A stretch of 64,000 bases of DNA from Prasinococcaceae sp. CCMP 1430. Taxonomy: Eukaryota > Prasinodermophyta > Palmophyllophyceae > Prasinococcales > Prasinococcaceae. This document shows positions 1 to 9,043 of this stretch, piece after piece; positions within the stretch are counted from its first letter, which is position 1, and each line of letters opens with the position of its first letter. The position numbers were made by a program, and so were the translations under genes. The stretch lies in NCBI GenBank assembly GCA_013416795.1, contig RQSC01000028.1:549541-613540 (forward strand), in the 5' to 3' direction. The notes below the pieces were generated by a model. The model was given only the letters and a program-made list of their open reading frames with translations, was not told where the DNA came from and ran no database searches.

Positions 1-24
1 GGCGCGGCCGGAGCCGGGCGCGGC

Positions 25-1671
25 ATGTGCAAGCCGCCGCCGCCGTCGCCAATGGGCCGCAAGCGCTCGCTCGAGCCGCCGGCGCCCGAGGTGAAGAGCG
101 CGGTCGCGCAGACGGCGCCAGCGGCCAAGCGCCCCAAGGAAGACAAGGCCGCCGTGAGCGCGGAGGCGATACCGTACTTCACTGCGCTCGCGACCTTCTT
201 GAGCTACGGGCAGCTCATCGTGGTCGGGTACATATGGGACTTCATCCTGTACACTGTCCTGCGCCGCCAGCGCGACTCGAGCCACGCGGTCGGCTACGCG
301 CCGCTCACGCGCGACTTCGAGGACTTCTACACGCGCAACCTGTACCACCGCATCTCGGACTGCTGGAACCGTCCCGTGTGCTCCGCGCCCGGCGCCTGGT
401 TCGACGTGGTGGCGCGCGAGGCGCCCGCGGACGCGGGCAAGCGCAGCTGGCCGCCCGAGCTGAAGCACACGGGCGAGACCATCCGCGCGCTCAACCTGGG
501 CAGCTACAACTACTTGGGCTTCGCGGCGGCGGACGAGTACTGCACGCCCAGGGTGGTCGACACGCTCAAGGCCCGCGGCGCTGCGACGTGCGCCCCTCGC
601 GCGGGCGGCGGCACCACCGACGACCACCTGGAGCTCGAGAGGCTGATCGCCGAGTACCTGGGCAAGGAGGCCGCGGTGACGCTGGGCATGGGCTTCGCCA
701 CCAACTCGCTCATCATCCCCGCGCTGGTGTCCAAGGGCTGCCTGGTGGTGTCGGACAGCCTCAACCACAACTCGATCGTCAAGGGCTGCTCGGGCTCGGG
801 CGCCAAGGTCAAGGTGTTCCGACACAACGAGCCCGACCACCTGGACCGCGTGCTGCACCGCGCGATCGCCGAAGGACAGCCTCGCACGGGCCGCCCCTGG
901 AAGAAGGTGCTGGTGGTGGTGGAGGGAATCTACTCGATGGAGGGCGAGGTCTGCCGCCTGAAGGAGATCGTGGCTATCAAGAAGAAGTACCGCGCGTACC
1001 TGTACCTCGATGAGGCGCACTCCATCGGCGCGGTGGGCGCGACGGGGCGCGGCATCTCGGAGCTGCAGGGCGTGGACACCGCCGACATCGACATCATGAT
1101 GGGCACATTCACCAAGTCGTTCGGCAGCTGCGGCGGGTACATCGCGTCGAGCCGCGCGGTGGTGAACCACCTGCGCGCGCACTCTCCCGCGCACCTGTAC
1201 GCCACCGCCATGAGCCCGCCGTGCGTGCGCCAGTGCATCGCCTCGCTGCAGGTCATCATGGGCGCCGACGGCTCGGACCGCGGCGCGCAGAAGCTCGCGG
1301 CCATCAGGGAGGGCGCGAACTTCCTGCGCACGGAGCTCGAGGCGCACGGCTGCATCGTCCTTGGCGACAAGGACTCGCCCGTCCTGCCGGTGATGCTCTT
1401 CAACCCCGGAAAGATCAGCGCCTTCTCGCGAGAGTGCCTCGCGCGCGGCGTCGCGGTCGTCGTGGTGGGCTTCCCGGCGTGCCCGCTGCTGCTCAGCCGC
1501 GTGCGGCTCTGCGTGAGCGCGGCGCACAGCAAGGAGGACCTCAAGCACGCCGCGGCGGTGCTCAAGGAGGTGGCGGACATTGTCGGCGTCACGTATGGGG
1601 ATGCCGACAAGAAGAGGCTCATGGAGGCCAATCCGGAGGTCGCCAAGTGCCTCGCGCAGGAGGCGAGATGA
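25..1671 (+). CDS. SPTLC2: Serine palmitoyltransferase subunit 2 (LCB2/SPTLC2)
   Basis: Catalytic subunit of serine palmitoyltransferase, which condenses L-serine with palmitoyl-CoA in the first committed step of sphingolipid synthesis, at the ER membrane with an LCB1 partner. It is a single exon of 548 residues, about the usual LCB2 length. A hydrophobic segment near residues 53-80 would anchor it. The fold-type I aminotransferase core follows, with DEAHS (Asp329, His332) and the LCB2 signature GTFTKSFG, whose Lys364 forms the PLP Schiff base. Having this lysine separates it from LCB1. The GGGTTDDH and SLNHNS motifs of the alpha-oxoamine synthase family are also present. A second in-frame ATG at 52 is an alternative start, and the window edge hides anything upstream. 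No intron seen. Confidence 0.95.
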   Translation: MCKPPPPSPMGRKRSLEPPAPEVKSAVAQTAPAAKRPKEDKAAVSAEAIPYFTALATFLSYGQLIVVGYIWDFILYTVLRRQRDSSHAVGYAPLTRDFEDFYTRNLYHRISDCWNRPVCSAPGAWFDVVAREAPADAGKRSWPPELKHTGETIRALNLGSYNYLGFAAADEYCTPRVVDTLKARGAATCAPRAGGGTTDDHLELERLIAEYLGKEAAVTLGMGFATNSLIIPALVSKGCLVVSDSLNHNSIVKGCSGSGAKVKVFRHNEPDHLDRVLHRAIAEGQPRTGRPWKKVLVVVEGIYSMEGEVCRLKEIVAIKKKYRAYLYLDEAHSIGAVGATGRGISELQGVDTADIDIMMGTFTKSFGSCGGYIASSRAVVNHLRAHSPAHLYATAMSPPCVRQCIASLQVIMGADGSDRGAQKLAAIREGANFLRTELEAHGCIVLGDKDSPVLPVMLFNPGKISAFSRECLARGVAVVVVGFPACPLLLSRVRLCVSAAHSKEDLKHAAAVLKEVADIVGVTYGDADKKRLMEANPEVAKCLAQEAR

Positions 1672-2301
1672 ACGCCCGCGCCAGGCGCGCGCGCGCGCGC
1701 CCGCGAAGGGGGAGGGGGAGCACGGCCGGCGCCGCGCCGCGCCGCGGCGGGCTCGTGCATTGGGCGGTGTGGTTTTTTGTGTGTACGGCCCGCGCGCCGC
1801 AAACATTTAATTCGAGGATGGTGTGCCATGGGGCCTCGCGTCCGCGCACGCAGGTGCGGGTGGGTGCTTTGGGGTGGCGCCCGGGGCGCGCTTGCCCCTC
1901 CAGCCTCTCCGAGTCCCGCTGTCTTCCCCTCCCCCTCGACCCGCCTGCGCGCGGCGCAAAATTGACGGCCCACGCGCGCGCGCGCGCGCCATTTTTGCGC
2001 GCGGGCGGGCGATTGAAACCCACCGTGTCAAAACGCATGCGCAAGGGACCAATCGAAACCCTGGCCCATGCAGGATCACAAAAACCTGAAATCGCGCGAG
2101 TGGTACCGTACCGTAATGATGGTACTGTGCCGATGGGACAGTACTGTACGGGACTATGTACGCGTGTGTTGTGATGGTTCAGTACCTACAGTACCATCGC
2201 CGCGCGCCTGCGCACACGTGCAGGCAGTGCCAACGCACCATGTGCACACACACACACGCACACACGCACGCACGCACGCACGCACGCACACACATACATA
2301 C

Positions 2302-2339
<38 letters not shown>

Positions 2340-2774
2340 CACACACGCACGCACACACACGCACACACACACACGCACGCACACACACGCGCGCGCGCAC
2401 AGACGCCCGCGTGCAGACCCGCCGGCCGCACACACACGCCATCGTCGCACCCATCCACACACGCACAAAACAAGATGCCGGCGTGGGTCGAGCGATCGAC
2501 ACGCCGTGGCGAGGTCGCAGACTCGCGGCGGCGACGACGCCTGCGTGCGGCGGCCAGCTCTGCACGCCCGCCCGCACTCGCGCTGCGGCGCTGGCCAGCC
2601 CGACCCCCCGATCCGGCGCCCGCTCGTCGATGCCTTCGACGGCGCGTGCGGGGCACAAAAAAGAGGCGGCAGCTTCCTCCTCGCGGCGCCGGGGCGCGTG
2701 CCCGCGAGCCTGTTTCCTCGCCGGGCGGTGGTGTGGTTCGCTCGCTGTTGCGGCTGACAGGTGTACGATAGGGT
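1672..2774. other. Spacer between LCB2 and the SUMO protease
   Basis: About 1.1 kb with no convincing gene. From 1680 to 2050 it is GC-rich with alternating CG runs. At 2100-2200 lies a cluster of GTAC-containing words: GATGGTAC at 2118-2125, GTACTGTAC at 2141-2149 and the complementary GTACCATC at 2191-2198. These resemble inverted repeats in other spacers of this window. The CA microsatellite follows. The long frames over 2068-2757 on both strands are translated microsatellite. Confidence 0.7.
2242..2400. repeat. CA/GCAC microsatellite
   Basis: Roughly 160 bases of (CA)n interrupted by GCAC units and ending in alternating CG. It is alternating purine-pyrimidine throughout, so it could adopt Z-DNA. 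Its six-frame translations (Thr-His or Val-Cys runs) are artefacts. Confidence 0.95.
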
Positions 2775-4789
2775 GTGCCTGGATCGGAGCGTGGGGGAGA
2801 GTGCCGTCACTGCAACGTCGGCACCGCCCGTCACTGCCGCGGCGGAACAAAACACGAAAACAGCCCCAATCGAATGGCGCGGGCAGGGGGGCGCGCGCGT
2901 GTTTTCCGTGCGCCGCACGCAATCGGGATATTTTTTGCGGAACGGGAATCCTGTGCGGGATGGGCGCGCGCGCGGGATCCGCGGGCCCCTTCGGAGGGCG
3001 CGCGGGGGCGCGGGAAGGAGAGCGAGTGCTTTGGCGCGGGGGGCGAGGCGGGGGGCGGCGGGCGCACGCTGCTGCTGCGCGGGGCGCCCGAGCAGGGGCA
3101 GGGCCGAGGGCAGGGGCAGGCGCAAGGGGGGGAGGAGAGCCCGCCGCGACGACGGGGAGGATCTTCCGAACCTCCGCTGTATGCGTGGCCCGGCGATGCC
3201 AACGCTACCCTGGCGCAGCAACTGCAGGGCGACGCGAGCTGGCAGAAAGGGGAGCAGGCGGCAGCGGGAAGGCACGCCCTGCATGGCGGCACGACCAACG
3301 CCAACGCGATCGAATTGAGCGACGACGACGACGGCGGCAATCTCAGCACTGAGGTTGACATACTGGGGACGGGTGGCGGACATGGCAGCCGTGGAGGCGG
3401 AGGAGCTGCGAAGGGCGGTCGCAGCACCGGCGATGGGCGTGGCGCGCCGGGCGGAGCGGATGTTAGCGGCGCCGACATGAGGGGCGGCGATCAGCAGCAC
3501 GTCCGCGATTCCCTGGCAGTGCGCTCGGGCCGAGCTGGGTCGCGATCGACCGGAATACCGCCCAATCCGAGCCCGACTGCGGCCGCCGTGGCGCCGAGGC
3601 TTGGGGCTTCCGAACGGGCGCCGTCCAAGTGGGGGCCGTTGGGCCTGGTCGACATGGGGACAAAGAGCTCGATTGGTGGGGCGAGCCGGCGCATCACTGA
3701 CTGCACGAGTCCGACCCAGCGCACGCCCGCTGGAACTGCAGCCGGCGCGGAGGGGCGAGCGCAGACGACCCCAGCCACGGCTCCGCCGAGACTTGGCGCT
3801 TTCACCACCCACCGCGCCGACTCTCTCATCTCGGGGGCAGCCGCCTCTGCCCAGTGCACGCCCGCTGCCGCTGCCCATACGCGGTCGGCCGTGAACGTGC
3901 CAGCGACCGCTCCGGACAAGATCCAGCGTCAACTTGATGGCGGTGAGACCATCGTGATTGAGGCCGTCCAGGCGTACTATGGCAACGAGCATCTGAAAGG
4001 CGCGACGATGAAGGTGGAAACGTCTCGGCTGGTGTTTGACCTGCGATTGAGCGATGATGCGGCAGATATGGCGGGCGGCGTGAGACAGGCGCGCATCTGT
4101 CTCGATTTACTGGAGAGCAAGAAATGGGAAAAGGGCACCTTTCGGGTACGACAGCCGCGGCGTTGCCACACCTCGCTGCGCGTGCAGCGCGCGGATGTGC
4201 TGGAGAGAGAAGCGCAGCGCGCCACTCTTGTTGCCCCAGCTGACGGATCGATCACTGACATCCGCGCTTGCCCTGTCGGTGCGCGTGCGCGCCATCCGCC
4301 CTCACTGGGTGTTCCCCCGCGCTTGGCATGCATCTCTCCCGTCGTAGGCACACTATTCGGATGCAATCAACATCCAAAGGTCCGAGTGTGTCATGTTCTA
4401 TGTGTGCCCGCCAAAGCGCTTGCAGCCAACGCCCCTCGAACCTTACCTGCGCCAAGACCCGTGGTTCGAGGGCCTGATCTTCCTCTTCGCTCGATCGGAC
4501 TACCTACGTTTCAAGAGAACCATATTTCGCCGGCTCCAGCCCGTGTGGGAAAAGTACAAGGGGGACCCAGGCGCCGACCAGCTGTGCAACCTCTACAAGC
4601 GCCGTAATAGGTGGGACCAGGGCACTGCCGACATTAACGTCCAGGGCAGTCCTCAGTCTCAGTGGCAACCCCGCCGGAGCACGCCGGTGAGTCCTCGCGT
4701 CGCACGCCTCGCTGCCATGATCCGTGAGCCCGTGCGCGCTCACGCGCCTCGCATCAAGAGCCCGCCCCTCCCCCCCCCCCCCNGCGCCA

Positions 4790-4821
<32 letters not shown>

Positions 4822-7225
4822 CACACACCTCAATGTGTGCCAATGCCCTGCGTCGCACTGACATGACTCCTGCGATCGTGCACAGACCCACTCTGTGCCT
4901 GAGCGTCTGTTTGAGGCGTCGAGCCGCGGAAGAAGCCCGACGCCACGCAGCAGCGCTAAGAAGCGCTCGTGGTACTTCGGTGGGTACGGCTCGCACAACC
5001 CGAGGCGTTCCGCGCGCAAATCGAATGATCCGAAGAGGCACAAATCGATCCTTCCCCGCGAGCCAGAGACGGTGGACTTGAGCGACGATGATGGGGCCCC
5101 GGGCCCCAGTGTCGAGGGCGATGTCTTCTTCTCCAAAGCGTCGCGCCACACCACGCTGAGCGCGCCTGTGGTGTACCCGCCCGACGCGCTGGACTGCATC
5201 ATGGTAGAAGACAGCGACCTGGACTGCCTCATGCCTGGCCAGTTTCTCAACGACACGATGGTCGACTTCCTCATTCGCAGGAGCATGCACACGGCCAACT
5301 TGCGCGACGGCGACGGCCCGGTGTACTGCTTCAGCAGCTTCTTCTTTAAGAAGCTCACGCGCGATCGCAACGCCACCCCGACGGAGGCCTACCTCGGCGT
5401 GCGGCGCTGGACGAACGACGTCGACATTTTCGCCAAGCCGTTTCTCATGATTCCGATCAACCACGCATTCCACTGGTTTCTCGCCATCGTGTGTATGCCC
5501 GGCCAGGCCGGCGACTCTCGCTTCGAGCTCGGTGGCCTTTCGACGCTGAGGCCGTGCATCCTGCTGCTCGACTCGATGCGAAATTCGGACGGCGTGCGAC
5601 ATTGGGTCAGCGAGGCTATCCATAGCTACCTGAAGTGCGAGTGGGACGCGCGCAAGAGGCACATCGCCGCCCCCGGGGGTGGCGAGGGAAGACCCGAAGC
5701 GGGAGGTGCCGCAGTTGCGGCGGCCGCGAGTATCGCCGCGACGGAGGGGCGCGCGCGCGATACTGCGACCGAGGGCGTCGCGATAGGCGGTGCGAGCCAC
5801 AACCCTGCAGTGGTGCCCGCGGACGCCGGGGGGGACGGCGATGCTGGCGTGCGCGTCTTCGACGACGTGACGATGCCCATGAAGATGCCCTACGGGCCGC
5901 AACAGGACAACCATTACGACTGCGGCCTTTTCGTGTGCAAGTACGCCGACGAGTTCGTGAAGCAGGTGGCCGAGCGAGGCCAAGACAGCGTGGCGGGTAA
6001 CGTGGACTCGAAGGGCGTCCCGTTTTTTATGAATCAGGAGTGGTTCGGAATCACGGAGGTGGCCGAGAGCCGCGACCTCATCATGCTCCAGCTGAAGGAG
6101 CTCGACAAGGAGCAGAACCCCGCGGGTGGTGGCGCGCCCGACGGCGACGCTCGTGGCGCAGACAGTGATGCTCAGCCGTCGGACTCTGAGGATTGCATGG
6201 TGATCGACACTCCCGGTGGCATGCCCCAGCCCGCGCAGCCCGCATCGGCGGGCCGTGGCGCTGCTGAGGGCTCGAACATTCCTGTGCTAGTACACGATGA
6301 GGAACAGGCGCGCGTCGCGCAGCAGCGCTCTGCGCAGCTCAAGAAGTCGCTCGACGAAGAAAGCGACGCCGACGAAGACGCCCGTGCTGTCACAGCTCGA
6401 GCGGGTGGGCATGGCGCTGGCGGTGCAGTCGCACGCGCCAACTCCGAAGACGGCGTGGCGCGCCAGCTTGACCTCGGGAGCGCGGAGACGGCGCCGCCCT
6501 CAGCCTCTGGAGCGAAGGCTTGGGCGGCCGAAGCGCCGGCCGCCGTGGCGCAGGCGCGCCCACATGCGCCCGCCGATGACTCGCCAGGAATGCAGGCGGC
6601 TCTGGGTGGCTTGAATCCGCGCTATCGAGAATCGAAGAACGGTCGCGCCTCCGATGCAGTGCCGACGGGCGCACCGCCACCGCCAGCAGCGGCTGATGGC
6701 ACCCGGGTGCGCTACCGCGAGGCGAGGTCCAGCAAGTCGCAAGCCGCGCGCACACCCACCTGCGCGCCGTCTGCGGCCGAGGGCGCGCCGCGCGCGCCCG
6801 AACAAGTCATTGACTTGGCCTCATCCGGCTCCGACGGCGACACCGACAGCGACGACGGTGCGTTCAGAGTGCAGAGATCACGATCAGCAGCCGCCGCCGG
6901 AGCGGCCGAGCACGACCGGGCTGCGAGCGCCGCGGCTGCTCTCGGTGCGCAGGGGTGTGCCAGAACGCGCTCCCCCACGCAGCAGGGGCGTACGCGGGAG
7001 GATCGGCCGAGGATTGCCGACGATGCTGCTATGGCAACCCCCGATGATGCCGACGGCGCCGTGCCAAGCACGCTCGTGCAGCGCGCGGGCCGTGCGGAAG
7101 GAGGCTCGCCACGCGAGCAGGCTGCGGCTGAAAGCGACAACGACGTGCAGATCCTCGAGCTCGAGGACGAGGATATGGCCGAGGACGAGCGCATGCTGCT
7201 CGCCGGTGGCAGCCAGGCGCCGTGA
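2775..7225 (+). CDS. Ulp1/SENP-type SUMO protease (C48 family)
   Basis: Cysteine protease that matures SUMO or removes it from targets, expected in the nucleus. Three exons are modelled: 2775-4145, 4348-4686 and 4886-7225 (introns GTACGA...TAG and GTGAGT...CAG, both phase 0), about 1349 residues. The C48 catalytic set is visible in exon 3: His in HWFLAIV (codon 5471), Asp in LLLDSM (5570), Gln in PQQDN and Cys in YDCGLFVC (codon 5921). An Ala-rich insert of about 90 residues sits between the Asp and the Gln/Cys block. Candidate SUMO-interacting motifs, hydrophobic then acidic, occur as IELSDDDD (near 3310), VDLSDDDG (near 5070), VIDLASSGSD (near 6810) and ILELEDED (near 7150). The last roughly 380 residues are low complexity. 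The N-terminus is weak: ATGs at 2775 and 2874 are both possible, and an upstream exon is not excluded. Confidence 0.85.
4761..4819. repeat. Poly-C tract with an N, inside an intron
   Basis: Two C homopolymer runs around the ambiguous base at 4783, within the second intron of the SUMO protease gene (4687-4885). The true length is probably uncertain, but the splice model does not depend on it. Confidence 0.95.
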
Positions 7226-7462
7226 TCGCGGGCGGCGCGCTCAAGCCTTGTGCCAACGGTGGCAAGGTCACTGGAATAAAAAATAAGACAGCTACACGTG
7301 AGCACCCGGTGGGCAGGTTAAGCCTGCCCACACCTGATAATGCGTGCGCGCGGGCAAAAGTGTGTGCGTGTGTGTGTGTGTGTAAACATTGCGCGCGTGC
7401 AATGGCGCGCAAGAGGGGAGAAGGGGGGGAGGGGAAGGCGGACGCGCCCGACGCCCGCGTCG
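7226..7462. other. Convergent 3' ends of the SUMO protease and PEX11 genes
   Basis: The 237-base gap between two convergent stop codons. It holds AATAAAAAATAAG near 7275, which could serve as a poly(A) signal for the plus-strand gene, and a short GTGTGT run near 7365-7382. No gene seen. Confidence 0.6.
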
Positions 7463-7912
7463 CTACACGGTCTTCGCCTTGCGCGGCGGCATGAGCGCGG
7501 AAACCATAGAGTAGAGGCTGAGTCCCGACGACACCACGCCGACCGTGCCGAGCTGCCTGGGCGACATGCCGGTGATCACTTGCGCGAGCCCGGCCGAGAG
7601 CAGAGTCTGCGCGGCCGCCTGCGTGGCGGCGATGGCCGCCTTGTCCCGCGCCTTGTTTGCCGCGGCCACGCCTTCGAGGTCGCCGGCGTCGGCCGCTTTC
7701 GCACCCTTGGCCACCGCCCGCGCAAGCGTGTCGAGTTCGAGCAGCAGCTGCGCCACGGACGCGACGAACCAGCCGCGAAACGACGCCTTCGACAGACCCG
7801 CGGCGGCCTCCTTGCCTCCCACCGATATGGCACCGACCCTGCAAGTGCGCTGCGTCAGTGCACGGCGTCGCGAAGGCGGGCAGGCGTGGGATGGGTTTGT
7901 GGGTGGTTGGTC

Positions 7913-7963
<51 letters not shown>

Positions 7964-8453
7964 CAGGCAGCGGTGGGCTTACTTGTTGAGCCAGCCGATG
8001 TTATCCAGGCCCACGAACGCGATCAGGCCCAGGGCCTTGAGCTTTGCGAGCAGCCGCCTGTGCTCGGGCCCGCTCCCGACCGCGTAGGGGCCCTGAGCGA
8101 ACAGCACGGGCACCGCGAGCTCGAGTGGCTTGCCGAAGCGGAACGGCTTGCGCGAGGCGCCGAGCGCTTGCGCCATGGTAAGCTGCCAGCCGGGCTTGCC
8201 CGCGGCGACGGCCATCATCGCATACTGCAGGCTCGCCAGGCACTGCGCGCTCGCGGCCGGCAGCGCAGTAGAGGTTGGCCACCCAAAGTGCGGCGGGGCG
8301 CGGCGCGTCAGTGCACGCCCTCTGCAGCAGCAGCCTCGCTCCCATTCGCGGGCCTCGGGCTGCGCGCCGCACCTTGTCGCGGCCGTCGTACTTGCCGAGC
8401 ACCGCCGACACCACCTTCCAGTGCGTGAGGAAGTCCACCGCCGTGACGTTCAT
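7463..8453 (-). CDS. PEX11: Peroxisomal membrane protein PEX11 family
   Basis: Membrane-elongating factor of peroxisome proliferation and division. Three exons on the minus strand, 8453-8373, 8242-7983 and 7838-7463, give 238 residues, typical for PEX11. The N-terminus has the diagnostic block VDFLTHW...LGKYDGRDK joined across intron 1 to CLASLQYAMM. Exon 2 carries the amphipathic region and LGLIAFVGLDNIGWLNK, which continues in exon 3 as VGAISVGGKE. The C-terminal part is hydrophobic and ends in a basic PPRKAKTV tail. Donors are GTGCGG and GTAAGC, acceptors CAG, and phases 0 and 2 fit exactly. An in-frame ATG at 8471 would add six residues. Confidence 0.85.
7910..7964. repeat. (GGGGTC)n tandem hexamer in a PEX11 intron
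   Basis: About eight GGGGTC units on the plus strand, inside the second PEX11 intron. The regularly spaced G4 runs could form a G-quadruplex on this strand. The PEX11 transcript carries the C-rich complement. Confidence 0.95.
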
Positions 8454-8548
8454 GGCGTCCGCGCCGCCCACCCCGCGCGGGCGCCGCGGGAGGCTCGCGG
8501 GGGGAAGGGGAAGGGAAGGTGTGTGTGGTGCGCGCGCGTGCGCGTGTG

Positions 8549-8550
<2 letters not shown>

Positions 8551-8579
<29 letters not shown>
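8551..8579. repeat. 29-base poly-G tract
   Basis: An uninterrupted run of 29 G upstream of both PEX11 (-) and MCM5 (+). Homopolymers of this kind recur in the window (4.8 kb, 45.3 kb) and are poorly sized by sequencing. Confidence 0.95.
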
Positions 8580-8580
<1 letters not shown>

Positions 8581-8699
8581 GATGCGCGCGCTGTGGCGGG
8601 GCCGCCAGCTCAGCGCGCGCCGCCCCGGAAATCCCCATCCGCGAAATTCATTTCCGCGAAATCTATAATCGATGAAATTACCACCGCCCCTCGAAGCCG

Positions 8700-9043
8700 C
8701 GGAATGCCGTCTCGAAATGAGGTCGTACCGCGTTTTGTTTTCGCTTTTTTCGCGCGCTCTGCTGCCAGAATGTTAAACCCTAACCTAAACTATGAAGTGA
8801 CAGATCAACGTACACTGTTCGTACAGTATATGTACTGTAATGTAATGTAGACCAACAAATCTTCTGACAAAACCCTAACATGTGGAGGTTTAATTGATGC
8901 ATTTCCACCTGTCAAGTACCGACGGGAGACTATGCGCTGTCGCGAAACGGAAGCACAGCGCCAGCGCTAGTAGCGCACGCGGCGGGGCAGGGGTGGGGTG
9001 GGGGTCACTCGCGCGTCGGCAGCGCCAGAGGCGCCGCGCCGCC
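8700..9043 (+). promoter_or_regulatory. Candidate MCM5 promoter: two teloboxes and an inverted repeat
   Basis: An AT-richer island precedes the MCM5 start. It has two exact copies of the telobox AAACCCTAA, at 8775-8783 and 8870-8878, in the same orientation as the gene. Between them is the inverted repeat TACAGTA-TATG-TACTGTA at 8822-8839. Teloboxes are known in plant promoters of replication and ribosomal genes; the functional role here is inferred. A frame is open from 8894, but family alignment favours the start at 9044. Confidence 0.55.

Noticed and set aside
2068-3992. Several long frames on both strands over the CA repeat
   Set aside because: Translated microsatellite (Thr-His, Val-Cys runs).
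7910-7964. Telomeric repeat
   Set aside because: GGGGTC hexamers lie inside a PEX11 intron and do not match the AAACCCTAA-type words elsewhere.
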